Below, piece after piece: positions 1 to 8,757 of a DNA stretch of 46,579 nucleotides; within the stretch, counting starts at the first letter, position 1; each line of letters opens with the position of its first letter. The notes beneath the pieces were generated by a model, which was not told the origin of the DNA, did no database searches, and saw only the letters and a list, made by a program, of their open reading frames with translations. The stretch is from positions 1 through 46,579 of the forward strand of contig JAPLSI010000069.1 of the NCBI GenBank assembly GCA_026398715.1, read 5' to 3'. The DNA comes from Gammaproteobacteria bacterium (GTDB lineage Bacteria; Pseudomonadota; Gammaproteobacteria; Xanthomonadales; Xanthomonadaceae). A program made the position numbers and the translations under genes.

Positions 1-67
1 TTACCTTGCCGGCGGCGTCGGTAAGGGTGTAGTGGAAGGTCGCGACGGTGCGCTCGCCGATTTGCAT
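1..67 (-). CDS. FKBP-type peptidyl-prolyl isomerase (SlyD-like), N-terminal part only
   Basis: Reading leftward from an ATG at 67, the 22 visible residues begin MQIGERTVATFHYTLTD, which matches the usual start of SlyD-like FKBP prolyl isomerases (short beta strand, then xFHYTLxD). These enzymes catalyse cis-trans isomerisation of proline peptide bonds in the cytoplasm and chaperone folding. The rest of the gene lies outside the window, so the insert-in-flap domain and any metal-binding tail cannot be checked. No strong ribosome site is visible directly upstream; a TATAAT-like hexamer lies about 50 bases upstream. It is divergent from fpr. The family call rests on a short stretch. Confidence 0.6.
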   Translation of the reverse strand, partial: MQIGERTVATFHYTLTDAAGKV

Positions 68-116
68 GATGGGATCTCGAGAGGAAGGGATGGGCGCCTT
101 GGGGGCGCGAGGCCCA

Positions 117-122
117 ATTATA
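117..122 (-). promoter_or_regulatory. TATAAT -10-like hexamer upstream of the SlyD-like gene
   Basis: On the minus strand these six bases read TATAAT, a perfect sigma-70 -10 match in an otherwise very GC-rich divergent spacer. No convincing -35 element lies 16-18 bases further upstream, so this is a suggestion based on one hexamer. Confidence 0.3.
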
Positions 123-205
123 AAACACGCCCGCCCGGGACACACTCCAACGCACTGGTGAGACAATAGCGGTTCAGGCGCGTCGCGCCGCGCCCAGAAC
201 CGCCT

Positions 206-985
206 ATGTCCGCTGCCTACATCACCGAAACCGTATTGGACGTCCGCCACTGGACGCCCGACTACTTCAGCTTCACGACGGCGCGTGACGACGGTTTCCG
301 TTTCGACAATGGCCAGTTCGTCATGATCGGCCTGGAAGTGGACGGCAAGCCCCTGATGCGGGCCTACTCCATCGCCAGCGCCAACTGGGAAGAGCAACTC
401 GAGTTCTTCAGCATCAAGGTGCCGCACGGCCCCCTGACCTCGCGGCTGCAGCACATACGTCCGGGCGACACGATCCTGCTGAGCCGCAAGCCCACCGGCA
501 CGCTGCTGATCAGCGACCTGCTGCCGGGCCGTAATCTGTACCTGCTGAGCACGGGCACGGGCCTGGCGCCATTCCTGGCGATCATCAAGGACCCGGAGAC
601 CTACGAGCGTTTCGACAAGGTCATCCTCACCCACGGCGTGCGCGCCGTGGCAGACCTCGCCTACGCCGACTACATCCGTCGCGAATTGCCGCAACACGAA
701 TTCCTGGGCGAGCAGATCCGCGAGAAGTTGCTTTACTACCCCGCGGTCAGCCGGGAACCGCACGAACACCAGGGACGCCTCACCGACCTGATGGAAAGCG
801 GTCGCATGCAGGCCGACCTGGGCCTGCCCGTGATTGATCCGGCCACCGACCGCTTCATGATCTGCGGCAGCCCCTCGATGCTCGCCGACTTCCGCCGCAT
901 CCTCGACGCGCGCGGCTTCGGCGCGGCGCCGCGCATCGGCACGCCGGGGCACTATGTGTTCGAACGGGCCTTCGTCGAGAAATGA
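206..985 (+). CDS. fpr: Ferredoxin--NADP+ reductase
   Basis: FAD enzyme moving electrons between NADPH and ferredoxin or flavodoxin in the cytoplasm. 259 residues is the normal length of bacterial subclass I Fpr. The FAD-binding motif RAYSIAS is at residues 52-58, the region KVPHGPLTSRL at 71-81 fits the isoalloxazine and phosphate contacts, GTGLAPF at 117-123 is the NADP-binding loop, and CGSPSM at 220-225 is the conserved reductase signature near the C-terminus. The protein ends FVEK as many proteobacterial Fprs do. It is translationally coupled to the next gene through an ATGA overlap. In related bacteria Fpr supports redox stress defence and Fe-S cluster supply; no regulator site is visible here. 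Confidence 0.95.
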   Translation: MSAAYITETVLDVRHWTPDYFSFTTARDDGFRFDNGQFVMIGLEVDGKPLMRAYSIASANWEEQLEFFSIKVPHGPLTSRLQHIRPGDTILLSRKPTGTLLISDLLPGRNLYLLSTGTGLAPFLAIIKDPETYERFDKVILTHGVRAVADLAYADYIRRELPQHEFLGEQIREKLLYYPAVSREPHEHQGRLTDLMESGRMQADLGLPVIDPATDRFMICGSPSMLADFRRILDARGFGAAPRIGTPGHYVFERAFVEK

Positions 986-1512
986 GCGCGCCTGCGCTTG
1001 AGTTCCACTTGGCCGAAGCTGCCGATGCCGCGAAGCTCGGTGATTTCATGGCGCGCAATTTCCTGGCGGCCTACGGGCATTGCTCGACGCCGGAAAACAT
1101 CCAGGCAGCCATCCGCGAACACTATGGCGAGGCCGCGCAGCTTCGACAGATACAGGATCCGTCACGCTGGAATCTTGTCGCGCTGCATGGCGATGAATGG
1201 GCAGGCCATGCGCAGCTCAAGTCGGGCGGCGCCGTGCCTGATGGTGTAAAGATGCTTCCGGCCGTCGAATTGAGTCGCTTCTACGTGGACACGACATTCC
1301 ACGGCCGCTCGGTCGCGCAGGCGATCATGGAGGAAGTGAAAGCCAGAGCGCGCGAGCTAGGCGCGCGCTCGATCTTCCTGAGTGTCTGGCAGGAACAACC
1401 GCAGGCCATCCGCTTCTACACCAAGGAAGGATTCACCATCGCCGGCACGCTTGTGTTCGTGGTCGGCGACGACCCGAAGGACGACTGGCTGATGGTGCAC
1501 GCCCTGGACTGA
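982..1512 (+). CDS. GNAT family N-acetyltransferase
   Basis: 176-residue acetyltransferase of the GNAT fold, expected to move an acetyl group from acetyl-CoA to an amine on an unknown substrate. The central motif A region is ELSRFYVDTTFHGRSVAQAIM at 96-116 with the phosphate loop HGRSVAQ in the place of the usual Q/RxxGxG/A, and IRFYTKEGF at 143-151 matches the usual motif B ending (FYxxxGF). The start ATG overlaps the fpr stop by four bases, so the two are co-translated. The substrate is not predictable; proteins with this pattern are often annotated as peptide or amino-sugar acetyltransferases. Confidence 0.88.
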   Translation: MSAPALEFHLAEAADAAKLGDFMARNFLAAYGHCSTPENIQAAIREHYGEAAQLRQIQDPSRWNLVALHGDEWAGHAQLKSGGAVPDGVKMLPAVELSRFYVDTTFHGRSVAQAIMEEVKARARELGARSIFLSVWQEQPQAIRFYTKEGFTIAGTLVFVVGDDPKDDWLMVHALD

Positions 1513-1536
1513 CCGCAACGGCGATCAGGTTTGCAG

Positions 1537-2016
1537 TCAGAGGACCGAAGCCAGGTCCTTCTCGATTTTTTCCGGGGTGTCGGTGGGGGCGTAACGCTTC
1601 ACCACCCGCCCGTTCTTGTCGACCAGGAACTTCGTGAAGTTCCACTTGATCGATTCCATGCCCAGCAGGCCGGGCTTTTCCTTCTTCAGCCACTTCCACA
1701 GCGGATGCGCCGCGCCGCCGTTCACTTCCACTTTTTCGTAAAGCGGGAAGCTGACGTCGTAGTTCAGCGAACAGAAATTGCGGATCTCGTCGGCGTCGCC
1801 CGGTTCCTGGTGGCCGAACTGGTCGCACGGGAAACCCAGCACGACCAGGCCCTGGTCCTTGTAGGTTTCCCAAAGTTTTTCAAGGCCCGTGTACTGCGGG
1901 GTGAAGCCGCACTTGGATGCGGTATTCACCACCAACATCGCCTTGCCCTTGTAGTCGGCAAGCGGCTGGTCCTGGCCGTCCAGGGTCTTGGCGGAAAAAT
2001 CGTACGCGGTGGTCAT
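1537..2016 (-). CDS. Glutathione peroxidase (Cys type)
   Basis: 159 residues, typical of bacterial BtuE/Gpx-like peroxidases that reduce hydrogen and lipid hydroperoxides with thioredoxin or glutathione. Peroxidatic Cys36 sits in NTASKCGFTPQY, FPCDQF at 62-67 holds the conserved Gln, Trp125 and Asn126 occur in WNFTKFLV, and Cys82 in NFCSLNYDVSFP is placed as the resolving cysteine of thioredoxin-dependent members. The ATG at 2016 is chosen over one seven codons upstream because GGAG lies six bases before it and the protein then begins like the family. It converges on the GNAT gene with 24 bases between stops and has no signal peptide. Confidence 0.93.
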   Translation of the reverse strand: MTTAYDFSAKTLDGQDQPLADYKGKAMLVVNTASKCGFTPQYTGLEKLWETYKDQGLVVLGFPCDQFGHQEPGDADEIRNFCSLNYDVSFPLYEKVEVNGGAAHPLWKWLKKEKPGLLGMESIKWNFTKFLVDKNGRVVKRYAPTDTPEKIEKDLASVL

Positions 2017-2070
2017 GTCACGCTCCGGACGGATCAACGTCGCCCAGCATCGGCCAAGCTGCCGGCAGCG

Positions 2071-3128
2071 TCAATGCGCCGCCGGGTCCTGGTCACCGGC
2101 AAGCACGAGTTCTGCCGGTGGACCTGCAGCCAGCGCCGCATGCATGACGGCGTCATCACGCTTGCCTTCCCATCGTGCGATGAACATCGTGGCGACGCCG
2201 TTGCCGATGATGTTGGTGATGGCGCGGGCTTCGGACATGAAGCGGTCGACGCCGAGGATCAGGGCGACGCCCTCCACCGGAACCTTGCCGCCGAGCGCGC
2301 CCAGCGTGGCGGCCAGCGTGATGAAGCCCGAACCGGTGACGCCCGCCGCGCCCTTGGACGTCAGCAGCAGGACGCCCAGCAAGACCAGTTCGTCGCCCAG
2401 GCTCAGGTCCACACCCACCGCCTGCGCTATGAATATCGCCGCCATGGTCAGGTAGATGCAGGTGCCGTCGAGGTTGACGTAATAGCCGCGCCGTACTTGC
2501 CGATGGTGAATGCCATCGCGCCGAAGGCGCCGATCGGCGCTGCCTTCATGATCAGGTGCACGACGCGGAAGAACACGCCGCTGATCTCATCCAGTCCGTC
2601 CAGCACCTTCTGCCCGGCCGAGCCGGCATGGGTCAGCGCGATGCCGAACAACAGCGACACCAGCAGCACTTGCAGCAGGTTGCCGTCGGTGAAGGCGGAA
2701 ATGAAAGTCTTCGGAATGATGTCCAGCACGAAGCCCACCACGCCGCCGCCCGCTTCGGCCTTCTGCTGGTATTGCGCGACCGCCGAGGCATCCAGCGTCG
2801 CGGGATCGATATTCATGCCTGCGCCGGGCTTGACCAGGTTGGCGACCACCAGGCCGATCACCAGGGCCGCGGTCGTCAGCACCTCGAAATAGACCAGCGC
2901 GCGCACGCCGATGCGACCGACATGCCTGAGGTCGCCCATCTTCGCGATGCCGACCACCACCGTCAGGAATATGACCGGCCCGATGATCATCTTCACCAGC
3001 GCGATGAAGCCATCGCCCAGCGGTTTCATTTTCTCGCCCAGGCCCGGCTCGAACACGCCCAGCAGTACACCGGCGACGATGGCCACCAGCACCTGCAGGT
3101 AAAGGGATTTCCACCAAGCCTTGCGCAT
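2071..3128 (-). pseudogene. dctA: C4-dicarboxylate:cation symporter DctA, broken by an internal deletion with frame change
   Basis: The first open segment (3128 down to about 2490) gives the DctA N-terminus through AFTIGKYG at about residue 212; the second (to 2071) resumes in another frame with [19 protein letters not shown] and runs through the [12 protein letters not shown] and [13 protein letters not shown] motifs to the C-terminus. In intact DctA about 84 residues separate GKYG from the GYSFNLDGT motif; they are absent here, and the join GTACGGCGCGGCTATTACG near 2488-2506 also shifts frame. The lost part carries the SSSES re-entrant hairpin needed for substrate binding, so neither fragment can be a transporter. 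An intact gene would import succinate, fumarate, malate or aspartate with Na+ or H+. A true pseudogene and an assembly deletion both fit. Confidence 0.88.
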
Positions 3129-3215
3129 CGATCAGCCCTCCCCGGCTTTCGACGAGGGTATCGCAATCCGAAAAAAGCCGCTGCCGTCCGTTCTCCGCCG
3201 ATACGGCTCGCACAT

Positions 3216-3249
3216 AAAAAAAGCCCCGAGTGTTTCCACTCGGGGCTTT
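3216..3249 (-). terminator. Rho-independent terminator of the cold-shock gene
   Basis: A perfect 13-bp stem (AAAGCCCCGAGTG at 3220-3232 and CACTCGGGGCTTT at 3237-3249) with a four-base loop is followed, in the minus direction, by a run of T. It lies 23 bases beyond the stop of the cold-shock gene. The opposite strand has only three T after the stem, so it mainly serves the minus strand. Confidence 0.9.
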
Positions 3250-3272
3250 CTCAACTCGCGTTAGCGAATGAC

Positions 3273-3482
3273 TTAGGCGATCTGTACCGCGTCAGCCTGC
3301 AGGCCTTTCTGGCCCTTGACGACGGTGAACGTCACTTTCTGGCCTTCCTGGAGCGACTTGAAGCCGCTGCCCTGGATGGAACGGAAATGGACGAACAGGT
3401 CCTCGCCGCTTTCCGGCGTGATGAAACCAAAACCCTTGGCATCATTGAACCACTTGACAGTACCGCTCTGGCGATCCGACAT
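3273..3482 (-). CDS. Cold-shock protein (CspA family)
   Basis: 69-residue single OB-fold protein that binds single-stranded RNA and DNA and melts mRNA structure. RNP1 is KGFGFI at residues 16-21 and RNP2 is LFVHF at 29-33; [12 protein letters not shown] and the closing KGLQADAV motif are family hallmarks. A clear AAGGAG lies eight bases before the ATG. About 220 non-coding bases separate it from the next gene upstream on the same strand, leaving room for the long leader common in csp mRNAs, though I could not pick a promoter. A strong terminator ends the unit. Which Csp paralogue it is cannot be said. Confidence 0.96.
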   Translation of the reverse strand: MSDRQSGTVKWFNDAKGFGFITPESGEDLFVHFRSIQGSGFKSLQEGQKVTFTVVKGQKGLQADAVQIA

Positions 3483-3672
3483 AACTAACTCCTTGGAACT
3501 TTACGATTTTCGCGACCCGGAACATCCGGGCCCAGACTGAGGTTGCAGGGAGCAAGCTTGGCGAAACGATGTAGCGGATCGGTTGGATCTACCGCACCGG
3601 GCCACAATTCACAGTGACCCTGGCAAACACAGTGTCGCGACCATACACCGTTCTGTGACGGAACGCTAGTCC

Positions 3673-3692
3673 GTCTGAACACCGGTTCAGAC
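3673..3692 (-). terminator. Hairpin after the TonB receptor gene
   Basis: GTCTGAAC and GTTCAGAC form a perfect 8-bp stem around a four-base loop, 18 bases downstream of the receptor stop. There is no following T run, so termination is possible but not proven; it could also be a 3' stabilising hairpin. Confidence 0.4.
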
Positions 3693-3710
3693 TCGGAACC
3701 TGAATGGCGT

Positions 3711-5975
3711 TCAGAATTTGCCCTTGAACTCCAGGCCGAAGGTCCGCGGCTCGTTCACCACACCGGTCAGGTTGTTGAAGTCGATGCCGTAGATCAGCTG
3801 CTCCTCGTTGGTGATGTTGCGACCGAACACGGCCACCTCCCGGTCGCCGTCGGCCCAGGCGTAGCCCACCCGCAGGCCGCCTTCCAGCAAGGGCTTGCCG
3901 TGGAATTCGGCAGACTCATACAGGAAGTAGTTGATTTCGCTGCGGTAGGACCAGTCGGTGAAGGCGAAGAACTCGCCGCGGGCCAGATGTACGCCATAGC
4001 GCGCAGTGAAGTTGTGGATCCACTTGGGCGCCTGCGGCAGGCGATTGCCGTCGATGGAGACCGTGCCGGGCTTCGGTGCGTAGACCGGGTCGAGCACCGT
4101 GCAGCCGCTGCCACAAGGCTGGGTGGAAAGGCCCGGGTCGTTGATCTCGGTGTCGTTGAGGCTGGTACCCCAGGTGACGAGCAGGTTTTCACCCAGGTAG
4201 GCGTCGAAATCGAGCTCGAAGCCCCTGCCCTCGGTGCGCCTGGCATTGATCAGCTGGTTGAAGTTGGCCGCGCCGCCCACCGCCGTCAGCTGCTGGTTGT
4301 AGACGGTGTAGTCGAACGCCGTCAGCGATACGCGTGCCCGCTTTCCGAACAAGTCGGCCTTGACGCCCAGTTCGCGCGACAGCACGGTTTCGGAATCGGC
4401 GGTCGAGATCGAATCGCCGAACAACAGGCGGCCCTGGATGCTTGGCGCGCGGAAACCATTGGCGATGCGCGCGTAGACATTGACGTCGTCATTCGCGGCC
4501 CAAGTCGCGCTCAGGTCCCAACTGGTGTCGCTGGCGTCGGTGCTGGTCGACAACTGGCCGATGAAGGTCGGCGAGAACGGCGGCGCCTGCAGGCGGTTGG
4601 CCACGAAGTCCTTACTGTCGTCGGTGTAGCGAATGCCCGCGCGCAGCTTCAGGGACTCGGTCAGGTCGTAATCACCCGACAGATAGATCGCCCAGGCCTT
4701 GGTCTGCTGTTCCTGCGTGGCAAATCCATTTTGCGGACGGCCGGGCGCCAGCGAGTCGTAGTTGTAGCTGTCGATGGTGAAGTCTTCATCGAAGTAATAC
4801 AGGCCGGCCTGCCAGTCGAAGCGACCCCACTCGTTGGATTGCAGGCGGAATTCCTGGCTGAACTGGCGGTGCGACGGCAAGCCGTCAGCAGATTCGGCCG
4901 CGAACGGGATGAAGCCCGGGCCTGACGTGGGCAGGAAGGACGCGCCGTATCCGCCGTCGATGTCACCGCGACTGATGAAATCGGTGACGCTCTCGTAACC
5001 GGTGATGGAGTACAGGCTGGTGCTGCCAAGGTTCCAGGTCAGTCTGGCGCTGCCGCCGATCTGATCGAGTTCCTGGTAGTTGTCGCCGTCGATCGAGATT
5101 TGATCTCGTTCGAAGCCAGGCACGAGCTCGTTGTCACCGGGCGTGACGATGTTGGCGCGAAACAGGCGGGCCGTGCCATCCAGGTGGCGCGTGTGCACGT
5201 TGAGCAATGCTTCGAAATCTTCGCTGGGCTTGATCAGGAACTGCAGGCGCGCGGCGTATTCGTCATAACCACCCAGCGCGTCGTCCTGGCCGGTAAAGGT
5301 ATTGTCCACCCAGTCGCCGCGCCGCTGGTAAAGGCCCGAGAAGCGAGCGGAAACCGTGTCCGACAGCGCGCCGGTCACGGCGCCTTCGATATTGGTCGTG
5401 CCGAAAGTGCCGTACGAGATGCGACCGTAGCCGCCGAACTCGGACTCGGGCCGGGCCGAATCGAACTTGACCACGCCAGCAGGCGAGTTACGGCCGAACT
5501 GCGTACCTTGCGGACCACGCAGGAGTTCGATCTGATCGATGTCGAAAACCGGAAAACCCTTGAGGATGACGTTTTCCTGGACCACATCGTCGTACACCAG
5601 GGAAACGGGCTGCGATGAGTTCAGGTCGAAGTCGGTGTTGCCGAGTCCGCGAATATAGAAGCGCGGAAACGCGCGACCGAAAGAGGACTCGATCTGCAAG
5701 CTGGGCAAGCGACCCGCCAGAACGGTGATGTCTTCGCCGCCCGACATCAACACGCCGAGCTTCTCGCCGCTGATGGCAGTGATGGATACCGGCACGTCCT
5801 GGATGTCTTCCACGCGACGTTCGGCAGTGACCTTGACGGCCTCCAGCGTGGTGGGCTGGGTCGGCTCCGCCGCCTTTTCGGCGTCCTGCGCATACGCAAA
5901 GCTGGACGGAATCGCGAGGAAAATGGCCAGGGCCAGGATATCGGGACGCAGTGAGGCGGACTTGACGCGGGACAT
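3711..5975 (-). CDS. TonB-dependent outer-membrane receptor
   Basis: 754-residue outer-membrane beta barrel importing a scarce ligand (siderophore, vitamin or glycan) with TonB energy. A Sec signal peptide ends near AYA at 27-29; the TonB box region LEAVKVTAERR is at 44-54; the plug begins about residue 58 (VEDIQDVPVSITAISG, typical of the large proteobacterial family of such receptors) and contains the LLRGPQGTQFGRNSPAG signature; the barrel ends with Phe754 as expected for outer-membrane insertion. AGGAAA lies six bases before the ATG. A close Cys pair (QPCGSGC) lies in a late extracellular loop. A membrane LytTR regulator is encoded 36 bases upstream on the same strand, so the receptor may be co-transcribed with it. 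Ligand unknown. Confidence 0.93.
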   Translation of the reverse strand: MSRVKSASLRPDILALAIFLAIPSSFAYAQDAEKAAEPTQPTTLEAVKVTAERRVEDIQDVPVSITAISGEKLGVLMSGGEDITVLAGRLPSLQIESSFGRAFPRFYIRGLGNTDFDLNSSQPVSLVYDDVVQENVILKGFPVFDIDQIELLRGPQGTQFGRNSPAGVVKFDSARPESEFGGYGRISYGTFGTTNIEGAVTGALSDTVSARFSGLYQRRGDWVDNTFTGQDDALGGYDEYAARLQFLIKPSEDFEALLNVHTRHLDGTARLFRANIVTPGDNELVPGFERDQISIDGDNYQELDQIGGSARLTWNLGSTSLYSITGYESVTDFISRGDIDGGYGASFLPTSGPGFIPFAAESADGLPSHRQFSQEFRLQSNEWGRFDWQAGLYYFDEDFTIDSYNYDSLAPGRPQNGFATQEQQTKAWAIYLSGDYDLTESLKLRAGIRYTDDSKDFVANRLQAPPFSPTFIGQLSTSTDASDTSWDLSATWAANDDVNVYARIANGFRAPSIQGRLLFGDSISTADSETVLSRELGVKADLFGKRARVSLTAFDYTVYNQQLTAVGGAANFNQLINARRTEGRGFELDFDAYLGENLLVTWGTSLNDTEINDPGLSTQPCGSGCTVLDPVYAPKPGTVSIDGNRLPQAPKWIHNFTARYGVHLARGEFFAFTDWSYRSEINYFLYESAEFHGKPLLEGGLRVGYAWADGDREVAVFGRNITNEEQLIYGIDFNNLTGVVNEPRTFGLEFKGKF

Positions 5976-6011
5976 AGGGGTTTCCTGGGGGGGGTTATAA
6001 AGCCGTTAATT

Positions 6012-6899
6012 CTAGTCGCCCCGACCTGCCCCCCGCAACGCGGATCGATAGCGTCGGCTGCACGGAACCGGGCTGCCGTCGCGCATCACCAGGCGGGCGT
6101 CCCCGGACTCCTGCGGCTGTATTTCAGCCACTTGGTCGAGGTTGACCATATAGCTGCGGTGCACCCGGATGAACCTGGCTGGATCCAGCCTGGGTTCGAT
6201 GGCGGCCATGGTGATGCGCAGGGGATAGTCGTGGCCCCGGACCCGCAGGTTGACGTAGTTGCCGGAAGCCTGCAGCCACTCGATGTCGTTTGCCGCCACC
6301 AGGAACTCCTTGCCGAGCTTGCGCACGAGGAAACGGTCCGGTCGTTCGACCGGCTCGACCGGCGGGCCCTCGTCGGGGACATCCAGCAACCGGGCCTCGC
6401 CCTGCAGGCGCAGGAGCAGCAGTCGGTAGAGACCAACCGTAATCAGTATTCCTGCGTAAGCCTGGCTGTCTTTCAGGAACTCATAGCCAAGCTCACGCGG
6501 CCACGGCCCGAAATTGTATTCGCCGCCCATGGCCGCGTAGGCCAGCTTGCGAAGCCCGACCATGGCCACGACATGCACCACCGAAAAAACCACGGCCGCC
6601 GGAATGTGCCAGGGCAAGCTGCGGCGCAAGGTTCCGAAATGGATGGGAAACCGGCGTTCGAAGGCGATCACCGCTGGCACCATGAGCAGCAGGACCAGAT
6701 TGCTTGACCACTCCCAGACCACGGGCTCCCACACGGCAAAGCCCAACTGCGCGCGGCTGACATCCAGGTTCACGATCACGCTGTTGACCACCGCGGCGAA
6801 CAGGAAGTGGACCACCCAGAAGCCGACCTCGAACCATCGGCGCCAGGGAAGGTAGCGGTGCAGCCAGTCTTGGGATCGGTCGTTGGAGGCGTCGGGCAT
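6012..6899 (-). CDS. Membrane-anchored LytTR DNA-binding regulator
   Basis: 295 residues from the ATG at 6899 (an upstream ATG at 6959 adds 20 unlikely residues). Four hydrophobic helices at about 24-43, 59-80, 98-118 and 145-166 form the N-terminal half; the C-terminal 189-290 is a LytTR domain with NDIEWLQASGNYVNLRV and the hallmark FIRVHRSYMVNLDQV. There is no receiver domain, so it is a one-component regulator that presumably senses something in the membrane and binds DNA while anchored. Its stop is 36 bases before the TonB receptor start, suggesting it controls or is co-transcribed with that receptor. The signal is unknown. Confidence 0.9.
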   Translation of the reverse strand: MPDASNDRSQDWLHRYLPWRRWFEVGFWVVHFLFAAVVNSVIVNLDVSRAQLGFAVWEPVVWEWSSNLVLLLMVPAVIAFERRFPIHFGTLRRSLPWHIPAAVVFSVVHVVAMVGLRKLAYAAMGGEYNFGPWPRELGYEFLKDSQAYAGILITVGLYRLLLLRLQGEARLLDVPDEGPPVEPVERPDRFLVRKLGKEFLVAANDIEWLQASGNYVNLRVRGHDYPLRITMAAIEPRLDPARFIRVHRSYMVNLDQVAEIQPQESGDARLVMRDGSPVPCSRRYRSALRGAGRGD

Positions 6900-7049
6900 C
6901 GCGCATTCTAGCCACGGGCATGCGCTCGCCGGTCCCTTTTCATCCCCGCCGGCCACCACTGGTCACTTAATCCCTTCAGCGCGGCCCCGGGTGGTAGGCA
7001 TGCAGGCACGCAGTGTCCAGTCTGCCGGCAACCCAAGCCGGAGCTTCCC

Positions 7050-8252
7050 ATGCAACCTCGCCGCCACGACCTGGACGCGCTACGCGCCCTGGCTTTCGCT
7101 GTCCTGATCGCTTACCACCTGTGCATGCTTTACGTGCAGGACTGGGATTGGCATATCAAGAGCAGCTACCTCGCCGAATGGCTGCAGTGGCCGATGCTGT
7201 TCGTCAATCGCTGGCGAATGGACTTGATTTTCCTGGTCTCGGGCATGGCCGCGGCATTCCTGCTCAAGCCCGGGCAGGTACTTGAGTTCGTCCGGTTGCG
7301 AAACTTGCGACTAATGGTGCCGCTGGTGTTCGGCATCCTGGTGGTGGTACCCATCCAGCCCTACGTGGAGGGCGTGACCAACGGCGTGGTCGAACCGGGC
7401 TTCGTGAACTTCCTGCTGGAATATTTCACGGGCAAGCGCTGGCCCTACGATGCCTTTGCCGGCTGGCAGCACGGCTACACCTGGAACCACTTGTGGTACC
7501 TGGCCTATCTGTGGGTTTACACCATGGTCCTGGCCCTGTTCGCGAAACCGCTGGAATCTGCGCCGGCGCTGCGCATCCGGGCCCGATTGACAGGGCTTCG
7601 CGGCGCCGCGCTGATGATCCTGCCAGCCCTGCCATTGCTGTTCTATACGCTTGCACTGCAGGTGCGCTTCCCGGAGGAAGGCGACTTCATCCACGACTGG
7701 TATCGCAATGCGGTGTACTTCACCGTCTTCATGTACGGCTACCTGGTCGCAAAAGACGATGGCTTCTGGGCGGAGGCATTGCGCCTTCGCAAGGCCAGCC
7801 TGATCGGCGCGCTTGCCTGTGTCGCGCCGTACCTCGCGTTCGTGGCTGTCCTTCCCGACGACCCGCCCTACTGGCAACAAGTGCTGGTTTGGACGCTGCG
7901 AAACTTGTATGTGTGGATGATGCTGCTCGCCATCCTCGGCTGGTCGCATGCCTTGTTGAACAAGCCCTTCCGCTGGCTGCCGTGGGCGAAGGAGGCAGTC
8001 TATCCCTGGTACCTGCTGCACCAGAGCCTGATCGTGCTGCTGGCTTACTGGCTGGTGCCGCTGCGACTGGGCGGCGCACTGGAAGCAAGCCTCGTGCTAC
8101 TGGGAACCATCGCCGGGTGCTGGCTTGTCTTCGCCATCGTGCGGCGGATCCGTTGGCTGCGGCCCCTGTTCGGGCTCAAGCCCTCAGCGGGAATACGACC
8201 AGCTGACCATGCGCCCGTCGCGATACGGCATCACGCCGTGGAAGGGCCGTAG
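7050..8252 (+). CDS. Acyltransferase 3 family membrane protein (OpgC/MdoC-like), C-terminus altered
   Basis: About ten transmembrane helices starting with DLDALRALAFAVLIAYH, the typical opening of acyltransferase-3 proteins; residue His22 corresponds to the conserved helix-1 His. Such enzymes move acyl groups (succinyl, acetyl) onto periplasmic glucans, polysaccharides or lipids. GGAG precedes the ATG. The membrane part ends at FGLKP about residue 375; the last 27 or so codons (SAGIRPADHAP...) are the antisense of the 3' end of the convergent Nudix gene, beginning exactly at that gene's stop. The natural stop therefore seems lost and the tail is likely not native. Catalytic function is probably unaffected. 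Confidence 0.85.
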   Translation: MQPRRHDLDALRALAFAVLIAYHLCMLYVQDWDWHIKSSYLAEWLQWPMLFVNRWRMDLIFLVSGMAAAFLLKPGQVLEFVRLRNLRLMVPLVFGILVVVPIQPYVEGVTNGVVEPGFVNFLLEYFTGKRWPYDAFAGWQHGYTWNHLWYLAYLWVYTMVLALFAKPLESAPALRIRARLTGLRGAALMILPALPLLFYTLALQVRFPEEGDFIHDWYRNAVYFTVFMYGYLVAKDDGFWAEALRLRKASLIGALACVAPYLAFVAVLPDDPPYWQQVLVWTLRNLYVWMMLLAILGWSHALLNKPFRWLPWAKEAVYPWYLLHQSLIVLLAYWLVPLRLGGALEASLVLLGTIAGCWLVFAIVRRIRWLRPLFGLKPSAGIRPADHAPVAIRHHAVEGP

Positions 8253-8669
8253 GTCCGCATCGAAAACCAGGGGCAGGAAGTGGCGGTCGCCCTCCCACAA
8301 GGGAAGCGCGGCCACGGCATCCAGCGCGACCCATTCCAGGCTGCCTTCGGGATTTTCGGTGAAGGGTTCGCCCGAGAACGTCTCGATGAGGAAGATGAAG
8401 CCGAGCCAGTCCTCCCCGTTCTTTCCGAAACCCGGCCAGCTGATGGTCCCCCGAAGGCTCATGGCGTCGCAGTGGATGCCCGCCTCTTCGAGGATTTCCC
8501 GACGCATCCCGGCCATCACGTCTTCGTCGGCCTCGATCTTCCCGCCCAGGCCGTTGTACTTGCCCAGGTGCTGGTCGTCGGCGCGTGCATTGCGATGCAC
8601 CAGCAAGACGCGCTGGCGATCGGGTGACAGCACATAGCCCAGGGTGGCGACGATCGGGCAATAGGGCAT
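8184..8669 (-). CDS. Nudix hydrolase (MutT/8-oxo-dGTP pyrophosphatase-like)
   Basis: 161-residue Nudix enzyme. The Nudix box Gx5Ex7REUxEExGU is perfect at residues 43-65 (G43, E49, R57, E58, E61, E62, G64), giving the Mg-binding helix. The N-terminal VLLVHRNARADDQHLGKYNGLGGKIE resembles MutT-type enzymes that clean 8-oxo-GTP/dGTP or related nucleotides, and the C-terminal FHGVMPY motif is common in this subgroup. No signal peptide. Its 3' end overlaps the convergent acyltransferase reading frame by 69 bases; the Nudix end looks native, the acyltransferase tail does not. The true substrate is not certain. Confidence 0.93.
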   Translation of the reverse strand: MPYCPIVATLGYVLSPDRQRVLLVHRNARADDQHLGKYNGLGGKIEADEDVMAGMRREILEEAGIHCDAMSLRGTISWPGFGKNGEDWLGFIFLIETFSGEPFTENPEGSLEWVALDAVAALPLWEGDRHFLPLVFDADLRPFHGVMPYRDGRMVSWSYSR

Positions 8670-8757
8670 GGCGGGCTCGCTTCGGTAGTCGCGCAGGGTA
8701 CCCGAGTGGCAGTAACATCAGCCAGCGGCATCCACCAACAATCCAGGGAGATAAGCC

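Noticed and set aside
1531..2892. Long plus-strand frame of 453 codons
   Set aside because: It lies fully opposite glutathione peroxidase and dctA, whose motifs are real; its own product has no fold.
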